Below are positions 13,455-27,218 of a stretch of DNA of 64,000 bases, piece after piece (positions within the stretch are counted from its first letter, which is position 1; every line of letters starts with the position of its first letter). Location: contig OZ059895.1 in NCBI GenBank assembly GCA_964057225.1, positions 11,098,001 through 11,162,000 on the forward strand. Direction: 5' to 3'. The translations under genes were made by a program, and so were the position numbers. Source of the DNA: Auanema rhodensis. Taxonomy: Eukaryota > Nematoda > Chromadorea > Rhabditida > Rhabditidae. The notes beneath the pieces are model-generated. The model ran no database searches. It had not been told where the DNA came from and saw nothing but the letters and a program-made list of their open reading frames with translations.

Positions 13455-16400
13455 TACTGGTTTATAACTGTAATGAAAAAATAAGATTAAAGATAATTTG
13501 CTGCCTTGGGTTGAGCTATCTAAGTAAAACTACTTAATAAGTGAAAACATTTGTTACGGAAGAGATAAAATTGAAAATCAGCTGCATGGCGTACTTTGAA
13601 CGTGGTATAGTTGTAAGCGAAAATATCTGATATTCAATGATTTACATACTTATCCTCGTTATAGTATTTTTCCAATTTTATGTTAGTTATGTAATTTTCC
13701 ACGTTGCATCTGGTTTCCTCGATGATATCAAATCTTATGTGCTCCAAATACAATAAATTGAAAAAGGTTTCACAGTTGTATAGTGTTTGAACAATGTTTG
13801 TTTTGATAGGAAATAAATAGAAACAGTAAAGTTAAAATGAAGGTTCATTAACTACTGGTTTATAACTGTAATATAGGAATAAGATTGAAAATTATTTTCT
13901 GCCTTGGGTTGAGCTACCTAAGTAAAACTACTTGAAAATCGGAAACATTTGTTACAGAAGAGATAAAATTGAAAATCAGCTGCATGGCGTACTTTCAACG
14001 TGGTATAGTTGTAAGCGCAAATATCTGATATTCAATGATTAACATACTTATCCTCGTTATAGTTTTTTTTCCAATTTCATGTTAGTTATGTAATTTTCCA
14101 CGTTCCATCTGGTTCCCTCGATGATATCAAATCTTATGTGCTCCAAATACAATAAATTAAAAAAGGTTTCACAGTTGTATAGTGTTTTAACAATGTTTGT
14201 TTCGATAGGAAATAGATAGAAACAGTAAAGTTGAGATAAAGGTTCATTAATTACTGGTTTATAACTGTAATATAGAAATAAGATTAAAGATAATTTGCTG
14301 CCTTGGGTTGAGCTATCTAAGTAAAACTACTTAAAAAGTGAAAACATTTGTTACGGAAGAGATAAAATTGAAAATCAGCTGCATTGCGTACTTTCAACGT
14401 GGTATACTTGTAAGCGAAAATATCTGATATTCAATGATTTACATACTCATCCTTGTTATAGTATTTTTCCAATTTCATGTTAGTTATGTAATTTTCCACG
14501 TTCCATCTGGTTCCCTCGATGATATCAAATCTTATGTGCTCCAAATACAATAAATTAAAAAAGGTTTCACAGTTGTATAGTGTTTTAACAATGTTTGTTT
14601 CGATAGGAAATAGATAGAAACAGTAAAGTTGAGATAAAGGTTCATTAATTACTGGTTTATAACTGTAATATAGAAATAAGATTAAAGATAATTTGCTGCC
14701 TTGGGTTGAGCTATCTAAGTAAAACTACTTAAAAAGTGAAAACATTTGTTACGGAAGAGATAAAATTGAAAATCAGCTGCATGGCGTACTTTCAACGTGG
14801 TATACTTGTAAGCGAAAATATCTGATATTCAATGATTTACATACTCATCCTCGTTATAGTATTTTTCCAATTTCATGTTAGTTATGTAACTTTCCACGTG
14901 CCATCTGGTTCCCTCGATGATATCAAATTTTATGTGATCCAAATACAATAAATCAAAAAAGGGTTTCACAGTTGTATAGTGTTTAAACAATGTTTGTTTC
15001 GATAGGAAATAGATAAAAACAGTAAAGTTAAGATGAAGGTTCATTAACTACTGGTCTATGACTGTAATATAGAAATAAGATTGAAGATAATTTGCTGCCT
15101 CCGGTTGAGCTATCTAAGTAAATCTACTTGAAAAGTGAAAACATTTGTTATGGAAGAGATAAAGTTGAAAATCAGCTGCATTGCGTACTTTCAACGTGGT
15201 ATACTTGTGAGCGAAAATATCTGGTATTCAATGATTTACATACTTATCCTCGTTATAGTTTTTTTTCCAATTTCCTTTTAGTTATGTAATTTTCGACGTT
15301 CCATCTGGATCCTTCGATGATAGCAAAGCTTATGTGCGCCAAATACAATAAATCAAAAAAGGGTTTCACAGTAGTATAGTGTTTAAACAATGTTTGTTTC
15401 GATAGGAAATAGATAGAAACAGTAAAGTTAAGATGAAGGTTTATTAACTACTGATTTATGACTGTAATATAGAAATAAGATTGAAGATAATTTGCTGCCT
15501 CCGGTTGAGCTATCTAAGTAAATCTACTTGAAAAGTGAAAACATTTGTTACGGAAGAGATAAAATTGAAAATCAGCTGCATGGCGTACTTTCAACGTGGT
15601 ATACTTGTAAGCGAAAATATCTGATATTCAATGATTTACATACTCATCCTCGTTATAGTATTTTTCCAATTTCATGTTAGTTATGTAACTTTCCACGTGC
15701 CATCTGGTTCCCTCGATGATATCAAATTTTATGTGATCCAAATACAATAAATCAAAAAAGGGTTTCACAGTTGTATAGTGTTTAAACAATGTTTGTTTCG
15801 ATAGGAAATAGATAAAAACAGTAAAGTTAAGATGAAGGTTCATTAACTACTGGTCTATGACTGTAATATAGAAATAAGATTGAAGATAATTTGCTGCCTC
15901 CGGTTGAGCTATCTAAGTAAATCTACTTGAAAAGTGAAAACATTTGTTACGGAAGAGATAAAATTGAAAATCAGCTGCATGGCGTACTTTTAACGTGGTA
16001 TAGTTGTAAGCGAAAATATCTGGTATTCAATGATTTACATACTTATCCTCGTTATAGTTTTTTCCAATTTCATGTTAGTTATGTAATTTTCCACGTTCCA
16101 TCTGGATCCCTCGATGATATCAAATTTTATGTGCTCCAAATGCAAAAAATTAAAAAAGGTTTTACAGTTGTTCAGTGTTTAAACAATGTTTGTTTCGATA
16201 GGGAATAGATACAAACAGTAAAGTTAAAATGAAGGTTCATTAACTACTGGTCTATGACTGTAATATAGAAATAAGATTGAAGATAATTTGCTGCCTTGGG
16301 TTGAGCTATCTAAGTAAATCTACTTGAAAAGTGAAAACATTTGTTACGGAAGAGATAAAATTGAAAATCAGCTGCATGGCGTACGTTTAACGTGGTATAG

Positions 16401-17598
16401 TTGTAAGCGAAAATATCTGGTATTCAATGATTTACATACTTATCCTCGTTATAGTTTTTTTTCCAATTTCCTTTTAGTTATGTAATTTTCGACGTTCCAT
16501 CTGGATCCCTCGATGATAGCAAAGCTTATGTGCTCCAAATACAATAAATTAAAAAAGGTTTCACAGTTGTATAGTGTTTAAACAATGTTTGTTTCGATAG
16601 GGAATAGATACAAACAGTAAAGTTAAAATGAAGGTTCATTAACTACTGGTTTATAACTGTAATATAGAAATAAGATTGAAGATAATTTTCTGCCGGGGGT
16701 CGCGCTATCTAAGTAAAACTACTTGACGATCGGAAACATTTGTTACAGAAGAGATAAAATTGGAAATCAGCTGCATGGCGTACTTTGAACGTGGTATAGT
16801 TGTAAGCAAAAATATCTGATATTCAATGATTTACATACTTATCATCGTAATAGTTTTTTTTCAATTTCATGTAAGTTATGTAATTTTCCACGTTCTATCT
16901 GGTGCCCTCGATGATATCAAATCTTATGTGCTCCAAATACAATAAATTAAAAAAGGTTTCACAGTTGTATAGTGTTTTAACAATGTTTGTTTCGATAGGA
17001 AATAGATAGAAACAGTAAAGTTGAGATAAAGGTTCATTAATTACTGGTTTATAACTGTAATGAAAAAATAAGATTAAAGATAATTTGCTGCCTTGGGTCG
17101 AGCTATCTGAGTAAAACTACTTAAAAAGTGAAAACATTTGTTACGGAAGAGATAAAATTGAAAATCAGCTGCATGGCGTACTTTGAACGTGGTATAGTTG
17201 TAAGCGAAAATATCTGATATTCAATGATTTACATACTTATCCTCGTTATAGTATTTTTCCAATTTTATGTTAGTTATGTAATTTTCCACGTTGCATCTGG
17301 TTCCCTCGATGATATCAAACCTTATGTGCCTCAAATACAATAAATTAAAAAAGGTTTCACAGTTGTATAGTGTTTAAACAATGTTTGTTTTGATAGGAAA
17401 CAGATAGAAACAGTAAAGTTAAGGTGAAGGTTCATTAACTACTGGTTTATGACTGTAATATAGGAATAAGATTGAAGATAATTTGCTGCCTCCGGTTGAG
17501 CTATCTAAGTAAATCTACTTGAAAAGTGAAAACATTTGTTACGGAAGAGATAAAATTGAAAATCAGCTGCATGTCGTACTTTCAACGTGGTATAGTTG
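13455..17598. repeat. Long higher-order block, copy B (~10.4 monomers)
   Basis: Matches copy A throughout, and copy C from 14,114 to 17,252 at an offset of 4,383 bp, eleven monomers. It preserves the same order of variants: TTTGAACAATG unit, GATTAACATAC unit, two CTGCATTGCG or ACTCATCC units, GGATCCTTCGATGATAGC unit, and the CGGGGGTCGCGC unit near 16,694. The region 12.7-15.0 kb also has a close copy at 43.2-45.6 kb, 77 monomers away. No gene was seen. Confidence 0.85.
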
Positions 17599-18496
17599 AA
17601 AGCGAAAATATCTGATTTTCAATGATTTACATACTTATCCTCGTTATAGTATTTTTCCAATTTCATGTTAGTTATGTAACTTTCCACGTTTCATCTGGTT
17701 CCCTCGATGATAGCAATTCTTATAAGCGCCAAATACAATGAATTAAAAAAGGTTTCACAGTTGTATAGTGTTTAAACAATGTTTGTTTCGATAGGGAATA
17801 GATACAAACAGTTAAGTTAAAATGAAGGTTCATTAACAACTGGTTTATAACTGTAATATAGAAATAAGATTAAAAATAATTTGCTGCCTCCGGTTGAGCT
17901 ATCTAAGTAAATCTACTTGAAAAGTGAAAACATTTGTTACGAAAGAGATAAAATTGAAAATCAGCTGCATGGCGTACTTTCAACGTGGTATACTTGTGAG
18001 CGAAAATATGTGATATTCAATGATTTACATACTTATCCTCGTTATAGTTTTTTTCCAATTTCATGTTAGTTATGTAATTTTCCACGTTCCATCTGGATCC
18101 CTCGATGATATCAAATTTTATGTGCTCCAAATGCAAAAAATTAAAAAAGGTTTTACAGTTGTTCAGTGTTCAAACAATGTTTGTTTTGATAAGAAATAGA
18201 TAGAAACAGTAAAGTTAAGAGAAAGGTTCATTAACTGCTGGTTTATAACTGTAATATAAAAAAAAGATTGAAGATAATTTGCTGCCTTGGGTTGAGCTAT
18301 TTAAGGAAAACTACTTGAAAATTGAAAACATTTGTTACGGAAGAGATAAAATTGAAAATCAGCTGCATGGCGTACTTTGAACGTGGTATAGTTGTAAGCG
18401 AAAATATCTGGTATTCAATGATTTACATACTTATCCTCGTTATAGTTTTTTTTCCAATTTCCTGTTAGTTATGTAATTTTCCACGTTCTATTTGGT
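17599..18496. repeat. Bridging monomers between copies B and C
   Basis: About two monomers that match neither copy at the B-C offset. They carry TGATAGCAATTCTTATAAGC, GTTACGAAAGAG, ATACTTGTGAGC and GTTCAAACAATG, a combination found again near 29.8-30.5 kb and 34.9-35.6 kb. The first distance is 31 monomers after allowing for the 85-bp deletion at 21,909. This is a second long-range variant cassette. No gene was seen. Confidence 0.75.
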
Positions 18497-21400
18497 GCCC
18501 TCGATGATATCAAATCTTATGTGCTCCAAATACAATAAATTAAAAAAGGTTTCACAGTTGTATAGTGTTTTAACAATGTTTGTTTCGATAGGAAATAGAT
18601 AGAAACAGTAAAGTTGAGATAAAGGTTCATTAATTACTGGTTTATAACTGTAATATAGAAATAAGATTAAAGATAATTTGCTGCCTTGGGTTGAGCTATC
18701 TAAGTAAAACTACTTAAAAAGTGAAAACATTTGTTACGGAAGAGATAAAATTGAAAATCAGCTGCATTGCGTACTTTCAACGTGGTATACTTGTAAGCGA
18801 AAATATCTGATATTCAATGATTTACATACTCATCCTTGTTATAGTATTTTTCCAATTTCATGTTAGTTATGTAATTTTCCACGTTCCATCTGGTTCCCTC
18901 GATGATATCAAATCTTATGTGCTCCAAATACAATAAATTGAAAAAGGTTTCACAGTTGTATAGTGTTTTAACAATGTTTGTTTCAATAGGAAATAGATAG
19001 AAACAGTAAAGTTGAGATAAAGGTTCATTAATTACTGGTTTATAACTGTAATATAGAAATAAGATTAAAGATAATTTGCTGCCTTGGGTTGAGCTATCTA
19101 AGTAAAACTACTTAAAAAGTGAAAACATTTGTTACGGAAGAGATAAAATTGAAAATCAGCTGCATGGCGTACTTTCAACGTGGTATACTTGTAAGCGAAA
19201 ATATCTGATATTCAATGATTTACATACTCATCCTCGTTATAGTATTTTTCCAATTTCATGTTAGTTATGTAACTTTCCACGTGCCATCTGGTTCCCTCGA
19301 TGATATCAAATTTTATGTGATCCAAATACAATAAATCAAAAAAGGGTTTCACAGTTGTATAGTGTTTAAACAATGTTTGTTTCGATAGGAAATAGATAAA
19401 AACAGTAAAGTTAAGATGAAGGTTCATTAACTACTGGTCTATGACTGTAATATAGAAATAAGATTGAAGATAATTTGCTGCCTCCGGTTGAGCTATCTAA
19501 GTAAATCTACTTGAAAAGTGAAAACATTTGTTATGGAAGAGATAAAATTGAAAATCAGCTGCATTGCGTACTTTCAACGTGGTATACTTGTGAGCGAAAA
19601 TATCTGGTATTCAATGATTTACATACTTATCCTCGTTATAGTTTTTTTTCCAATTTCCTTTTAGTTATGTAATTTTCGACGTTCCATCTGGATCCTTCGA
19701 TGATAGCAAAGCTTATGTGCGCCAAATACAATAAATCAAAAAAGGGTTTCACAGTAGTATAGTGTTTAAACAATGTTTGTTTCGATAGGAAATAGATAGA
19801 AACAGTAAAGTTAAGATGAAGGTTTATTAACTACTGATTTATGACTGTAATATAGAAAAAAGATTGAAGATAATTTGCTGCCTCCGGTTGAGCTATCTAA
19901 GTAAATCTACTTAAAAAGTGAAAACATTTGTTACGGAAGAGATAAAATTGAAAATCAGCTGCATGGCGTACTTTCAACGTGGTATACTTGTAAGCGAAAA
20001 TATCTGATATTCAATGATTTACATACTCATCCTCGTTATAGTATTTTTCCAATTTCATGTTAGTTATGTAACTTTCCACGTGCCATCTGGTTCCCTCGAT
20101 GATATCAAATTTTATGTGATCCAAATACAATAAATCAAAAAAGGGTTTCACAGTTGTATAGTGTTTAAACAATGTTTGTTTCGATAGGAAATAGATAAAA
20201 ACAGTAAAGTTAAGATGAAGGTTCATTAACTACTGGTCTATGACTGTAATATAGAAATAAGATTGAAGATAATTTGCTGCCTCCGGTTGAGCTATCTAAG
20301 TAAATCTACTTGAAAAGTGAAAACATTTGTTACGGAAGAGATAAAATTGAAAATCAGCTGCATGGCGTACTTTTAACGTGGTATAGTTGTAAGCGAAAAT
20401 ATCTGGTATTCAATGATTTACATACTTATCCTCGTTATAGTTTTTTCCAATTTCATGTTAGTTATGTAATTTTCCACGTTCCATCTGGATCCCTCGATGA
20501 TATCAAATTTTATGTGCTCCAAATGCAAAAAATTAAAAAAGGTTTTACAGTTGTTCAGTGTTTAAACAATGTTTGTTTCGATAGGGAATAGATACAAACA
20601 GTAAAGTTAAAATGAAGGTTCATTAACTACTGGTCTATGACTGTAATATAGAAATAAGATTGAAGATAATTTGCTGCCTCCGGTTGAGCTATCTAAGTAA
20701 ATCTACTTGAAAAGTGAAAACATTTGTTACGGAAGAGATAAAATTGAAAATCAGCTGCATGGCGTACGTTTAACGTGGTATAGTTGTAAGCGAAAATATC
20801 TGGTATTCAATGATTTACATACTTATCCTCGTTATAGTTTTTTTTCCAATTTCCTTTTAGTTATGTAATTTTCGACGTTCCATCTGGATCCCTCGATGAT
20901 AGCAAAGCTTATGTGCTCCAAATACAATAAATTAAAAAAGGTTTCACAGTTGTATAGTGTTTAAACAATGTTTGTTTCGATAGGGAATAGATACAAACAG
21001 TAAAGTTAAAATGAAGGTTCATTAACTACTGGTTTATAACTGTAATATAGAAATAAGATTGAAGATAATTTTCTGCCGGGGGTCGCGCTATCTAAGTAAA
21101 ACTACTTGACGATCGGAAACATTTGTTACAGAAGAGATAAAATTGGAAATCAGCTGCATGGCGTACTTTGAACGTGGTATAGTTGTAAGCAAAAATATCT
21201 GATATTCAATGATTTACATACTTATCATCGTAATAGTTTTTTTTCAATTTCATGTAAGTTATGTAATTTTCCACGTTCTATCTGGTGCCCTCGATGATAT
21301 CAAATCTTATGTGCTCCAAATACAATAAATTAAAAAAGGTTTCACAGTTGTATAGTGTTTTAACAATGTTTGTTTCGATAGGAAATAGATAGAAACAGTA

Positions 21401-21635
21401 AAGTTGAGATAAAGGTTCATTAATTACTGGTTTATAACTGTAATGAAAAAATAAGATTAAAGATAATTTGCTGCCTTGGGTCGAGCTATCTAAGTAAAAC
21501 TACTTAAAAAGTGAAAACATTTGTTACGGAAGAGATAAAATTGAAAATCAGCTGCATGGCGTACTTTGAACGTGGTATAGTTGTAAGCGAAAATATCTGA
21601 TATTCAATGATTTACATACTTATCCTCGTTATAGT
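18497..21635. repeat. Long higher-order block, copy C (~7.9 monomers)
   Basis: Matches 14,114-17,252 of copy B at an offset of 4,383 bp. Edges are set by diagnostic bases: G at 18,496 (GGTGCCC) against T in copy B (GGTTCCC), and T at 21,636 (ATAGTTTTT) against A (ATAGTATTT). Differences inside are few, such as TTTCAATAGG near 18,985 and ATAGAAAAAAG near 19,855. At 19,911 copy C reads CTTAAAAAG like copy A rather than CTTGAAAAG like copy B, so the copies do not form a simple tree. No gene was seen. Confidence 0.85.
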
Positions 21636-23109
21636 TTTTTTCCAATTTTATGTTAGTTATGTAATTTTCCACGTTCCATCTGGATCCCTCGATGATATCA
21701 AATCTTATGTGCCTCAAATGCAAAAAATTAAAAAAGGTTTTACAGTTGTTCAGTGTTCAAACAATGTTTGTTTTGATAAGAAATAGATAGAAACAGTAAA
21801 GTTAAGAGAAAGGTTCATTAACTGCTGGTTTATAACTGTAATATAAAAAAAAGATTGAAGATAATTTGCTGCCTTGGGTTGAGCTATTTAAGGAAAACTA
21901 CTTGAAAATCTGGTATTCAATGATTTACATACTTATCCTCGTTATAGTTTTTTTTCCAATTTCCTGTTAGTTATGTAATTTTCCACGTTCTATCTGGTGC
22001 CCTCGATGATATCAAATCTTATGTGCTCCAAATACAATAAATTAAAAAAGGTTTCACAGTTGTATAGTGTTTTAACAATGTTTGTTTCGATAGGAAATAG
22101 ATAGAAACAGTAAAGTTGAGATAAAGGTTCATTAATTACTGGTTTATAACTGTAATGAAGAAATAAGATTGAAGATAATTTGCTGCCTTGGGTTGAGCTA
22201 TCTAAGTAAAACTACTTAAAAAGTGAAAACATTTGTTACGGAAGAGATAAAATTGAAAATCAGCTGCATGGCGAACTTTGAACGTGGTATAGTTGTAAGC
22301 GAAAATATCTGGTATTCAATGATTTACATACTTATCCTCGTTATAGTATTTTTCCAATTTTATGTTAGTTATGTAATTTTCCACGTTGCATCTGGTTTCC
22401 TCGATGATATCAAATCTTATGTGCTCCAAATACAATAAATTGAAAAAGGTTTCACAGTTGTATAGTGTTTAAACAATGTTTGTTTTGATAGGAAATAGAT
22501 AGAAACAGTAAAGTTAAAATGGAGGTTCATTAACTACTGGTTTATAACTGTAATATAGGAAGAAGATTGAAGATAATTTTCTGTCTTGGGTTGAGCTACC
22601 TAAGTAAATCTACTTGAAAAGTGAAAACATTTGTTACGGAAGAGATAAAATTGAAAATCAGCTGCATGTCGTACTTTCAACGTGGTATAGTTGAAAGCGA
22701 AAATATCTGATTTTCAATGATTTAAATACTTATCCTCGTTATAGTATTTTTCCAATTTCATGTTAGTTATGTAACTTTCCACGTTTCATCTGGTTCCCTC
22801 GATGATATCAAAGCTTATGTGCTCCAAATACAATAAATCAAAAAAGGGTTTCACAGTTGTATAGTGTTTAAACAATGTTTGTTTCGATAGGAAATAGATA
22901 GAAACAGTAAAGTTGAGAGAAAGGTTCATTAACTACTGGTTTATGACTGTAATATAAAAAAAAGATTGAAGATAATTTGCTGCCTTGGTTTGAGCTATCT
23001 AAGTGAAACGACTTGAAAAGTGAAAACATTTATTACGGAAGAGATAAAATTGAAAATCAGCTGCATGGCGTACTTTGAACGTGGTATAGTTGTAAGCGAA
23101 AATATCTGG
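21636..23109. repeat. Mixed-variant satellite segment including a truncated unit
   Basis: Three to four monomers after copy C. The first carries the GGATCC variant at about 21,682, the last such site for nearly 8 kb. The second is the truncated unit at 21,909. The following units near 22,223 and 23,020 are 797 bp apart. The part from about 22.6 to 23.1 kb, with TGATTTAAATAC and TGAAACGACTTG, recurs near 27.4-27.9 kb, twelve monomers away. No gene was seen. Confidence 0.75.
21909..22222. repeat. Truncated monomer, 85-bp internal deletion
   Basis: This unit is 314 bp instead of about 399 bp. The sequence reads CTTGAAAAT followed directly by CTGGTATTC at 21,909/21,910; in full units (for example 18,310-18,410) 85 bp lie between these, including the conserved CAGCTG stretch. 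AT ends both the kept left flank and the deleted segment, a 2-bp microhomology. Spacing agrees: 20,316 to 22,223 is 1,907 bp, which is five monomers (1,992) minus 85. Microhomology-mediated joining or replication slippage would explain it. Confidence 0.9.
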
Positions 23110-25099
23110 TATTCAATGATTTACATACTTATCCTCGTTATAGTATTTTTCCAATTTTATGTTAGTTATGTAATTTTCCACGTTGCATCTGGTTCCCTCG
23201 ATGATATCAAATCTTATGTGCTCCAAATACAATAAATTAAAAAAGGTTTCACAGTTGTATAGTGTTTTAACAATGTTTGTTTCGATAGGAAATAGATAGA
23301 AACAGTAAAGTTGAGATAAAGGTTCATTAATTACTGGTTTATAACTGTAATGAAAAAATAAGATTAAAGATAATTTGCTGCCTTGGGTCGAGCTATCTAA
23401 GTAAAACTACTTAAAAAGTGAAAACATTTGTTACGGAAGAGATAAAATTGAAAATCAGCTGCATGGCGTACTTTGAACGTGGTATAGTTGTAAGCGAAAA
23501 TATCTGATATTCAATGATTTACATACTTATCCTCGTTATAGTATTTTTCCAATTTTATGTTAGTTATGTAATTTTCCACGTTGCATCTGGTTCCCTCGAT
23601 GATATCAAATCTTATGTGCTCCAAATACAATAAATTGAAAAAGGTTTCACAGTTGTATAGTGTTTAAACAATGTTGGTTTTGATAGGAAACAGATAGAAA
23701 CAGTAAAGTTAAGATGAAGGTTCATTAACTACTGGTTTATGACTGTAATATAGGAATAAGATTGAAGATAATTTGCTGCCTCCGGTTGAGCTATCTAAGT
23801 AAATCTACTTGAAAAGTGAAAACATTTGTTACGGAAGAGATAAAATTGAAAATCAGCTGCATGTCGTACTTTCAACGTGGTATAGTTGAAAGCGAAAATA
23901 TCTGATTTTCAATGATTTACATACTTATCCTCGTTATAGTATTTTTCCAATTTCATGTTAGTTATGTAACTTTCCACGTTTCATCTGGTTCCCTCGATGA
24001 TAGCAATTCTTATAAGCTCCAAATACAATGAATTAAAAAAAGTTTCACAGTTGTATAGTGTTTAAACAATGTTTGTTTCGATAGGGAATAGATACAAACA
24101 GTTAAGTTAAAATGAAGGTTCATTAACAACTGGTTTATAACTGTAATATAGGAATAAGATTGAAGATAATTTTCTGCCGGGGGTTGCGCTATCTAAGTAA
24201 AACTACTTAAAAAGTGAAAACATTTGTTACGGAAGAGATAAAACTGAAAATCAGCTGCATGGCGTACTTTGAACGTGGTATAGTTGTAAGCGAAAATATC
24301 TGATATTCAATGATTTACATACTTATCCTCGTTATAGTATTTTTCCAATTTTATGTTAGTTATGTAATTTTCCACGTTGCATCTGGTTCCCTCGATGATA
24401 TCAAATCTTATGTGCTCCAAATACAATAAATTGAAAAAGGTTTCACAGTTGTATAGTGTTTAAACAATGTTTGTTTTGATAGGAAATAGATAGAAACAGT
24501 AAAGTTAAAATGGAGGTTCATTAACTACTGGTTTATAACTGTAATATAGGAATAAGATTGAAGATAATTTTCTGCCTTGGGTTGAGCTACCTAAGTAAAT
24601 CTACTTGAAAAGTGAAAACATTTGTTACGGAAGAGATAAAATTGAAAATCAGCTGCATGTCGTACTTTCAACGTGGTATAGTTGAAAGCGAAAATATCTG
24701 ATTTTCAATGATTTACATACTTATCCTCGTTATAGTATTTTTCCAATTTCATGTTAGTTATGTAACTTTCCACGTTTCATCTGGTTCCCTCGATGATAGC
24801 AATTCTTATAAGCTCCAAATACAATGAATTAAAAAAAGTTTCACAGTTGTATAGTGTTTAAACAATGTTTGTTTCGATAGGGAATAGATACAAACAGTTA
24901 AGTTAAAATGAAGGTTCATTAACAACTGGTTTATAACTGTAATATAGGAATAAGATTGAAGATAATTTTCTGCCGGGGGTTGCGCTATCTAAGTAAAACT
25001 ACTTAAAAAGTGAAAACATTTGTTACGGAAGAGATAAAACTGAAAATCAGCTGCATGGCGTACTTTGAACGTGGTATAGTTGTAAGCGAAAATATCTGA
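23110..25099. repeat. 5-mer higher-order repeat (1,990 bp), copy 1
   Basis: Five monomers in fixed order, matched at an offset of 1,990 bp by 25,100-27,089. Shared rare variants include AATGTTGGTTTTGATAGG near 23,670 and 25,660, AAACTGAAAATC near 24,240 and 26,230, and ACAATGAATTAAAAAAAG near 24,022 and 26,012. The left edge is set by CTGGTATTC at 23,109 against CTGATATTC in copy 2. Within the unit, two monomer pairs around 24.0-25.0 kb are themselves a dimer repeat of about 796 bp. No gene was seen. Confidence 0.85.
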
Positions 25100-27218
25100 T
25101 ATTCAATGATTTACATACTTATCCTCGTTATAGTATTTTTCCAATTTTATGTTAGTTATGTAATTTTCCACGTTGCATCTGGTTCCCTCGATGATATCAA
25201 ATCTTATGTGCTCCAAATACAATAAATTAAAAAAGGTTTCACAGTTGTATAGTGTTTTAACAATGTTTGTTTCGATAGGAAATAGATAGAAACAGTAAAG
25301 TTGAGATAAAGGTTCATTAATTACTGGTTTATAACTGTAATGAAAAAATAAGATTAAAGATAATTTGCTGCCTTGGGTCGAGCTATCTAAGTAAAACTAC
25401 TTAAAAAGTGAAAACATTTGTTACGGAAGAGATAAAATTGAAAATCAGCTGCATGGCGTACTTTGAACGTGGTATAGTTGTAAGCGAAAATATCTGATAT
25501 TCAATGATTTACATACTTATCCTCGTTATAGTATTTTTCCAATTTTATGTTAGTTATGTAATTTTCCACGTTGCATCTGGTTCCCTCGATGATATCAAAT
25601 CTTATGTGCTCCAAATACAATAAATTGAAAAAGGTTTCACAGTTGTATAGTGTTTAAACAATGTTGGTTTTGATAGGAAACAGATAGAAACAGTAAAGTT
25701 AAGATGAAGGTTCATTAACTACTGGTTTATGACTGTAATATAGGAATAAGATTGAAGATAATTTGCTGCCTCCGGTTGAGCTATCTAAGTAAATCTACTT
25801 GAAAAGTGAAAACATTTGTTACGGAAGAGATAAAATTGAAAATCAGCTGCATGTCGTACTTTCAACGTGGTATAGTTGAAAGCGAAAATATCTGATTTTC
25901 AATGATTTACATACTTATCCTCGTTATAGTATTTTTCCAATTTCATGTTAGTTATGTAACTTTCCACGTTTCATCTGGTTCCCTCGATGATAGCAATTCT
26001 TATAAGCTCCAAATACAATGAATTAAAAAAAGTTTCACAGTTGTATAGTGTTTAAACAATGTTTGTTTCGATAGGGAATAGATACAAACAGTTAAGTTAA
26101 AATGAAGGTTCATTAACAACTGGTTTATAACTGTAATATAGGAATAAGATTGAAGATAATTTTCTGCCGGGGGTTGCGCTATCTAAGTAAAACTACTTAA
26201 AAAGTGAAAACATTTGTTACGGAAGAGATAAAACTGAAAATCAGCTGCATGGCGTACTTTGAACGTGGTATAGTTGTAAGCGAAAATATCTGATATTCAA
26301 TGATTTACATACTTATCCTCGTTATAGTATTTTTCCAATTTTATGTTAGTTATGTAATTTTCCACGTTGCATCTGGTTCCCTCGATGATATCAAATCTTA
26401 TGTGCTCCAAATACAATAAATTGAAAAAGGTTTCACAGTTGTATAGTGTTTAAACAATGTTTGTTTTGATAGGAAATAGATAGAAACAGTAAAGTTAAAA
26501 TGGAGGTTCATTAACTACTGGTTTATAACTGTAATATAGGAATAAGATTGAAGATAATTTTCTGCCTTGGGTTGAGCTACCTAAGTAAATCTACTTGAAA
26601 AGTGAAAACATTTGTTACGGAAGAGATAAAATTGAAAATCAGCTGCATGTCGTACTTTCAACGTGGTATAGTTGAAAGCGAAAATATCTGATTTTCAATG
26701 ATTTACATACTTATCCTCGTTATAGTATTTTTCCAATTTCATGTTAGTTATGTAACTTTCCACGTTTCATCTGGTTCCCTCGATGATAGCAATTCTTATA
26801 AGCTCCAAATACAATGAATTAAAAAAAGTTTCACAGTTGTATAGTGTTTAAACAATGTTTGTTTCGATAGGGAATAGATACAAACAGTTAAGTTAAAATG
26901 AAGGTTCATTAACAACTGGTTTATAACTGTAATATAGGAATAAGATTGAAGATAATTTTCTGCCGGGGGTTGCGCTATCTAAGTAAAACTACTTAAAAAG
27001 TGAAAACATTTGTTACGGAAGAGATAAAACTGAAAATCAGCTGCATGGCGTACTTTGAACGTGGTATAGTTGTAAGCGAAAATATCTGATATTCAATGAT
27101 TTACATACTTATCCTCGTTATAGTATTTTTCCAATTTTATGTTAGTTATGTAATTTTCCACGTTGCATCTGGTTCCCTCGATGATATCAAATCTTATGTG
27201 CTCCAAATACAATAAATT
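25100..27218. repeat. 5-mer higher-order repeat (1,990 bp), copy 2 plus 129 bp
   Basis: Matches copy 1 (offset 1,990 bp), continuing until 27,218; the next base is G (AAATTGAAAAAGG) where the aligned base at 25,229 is A (AAATTAAAAAAGG). I saw no difference inside the matched part when comparing by eye. From about 26,990 onward the sequence is also the start of block D1. No gene was seen. Confidence 0.8.
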
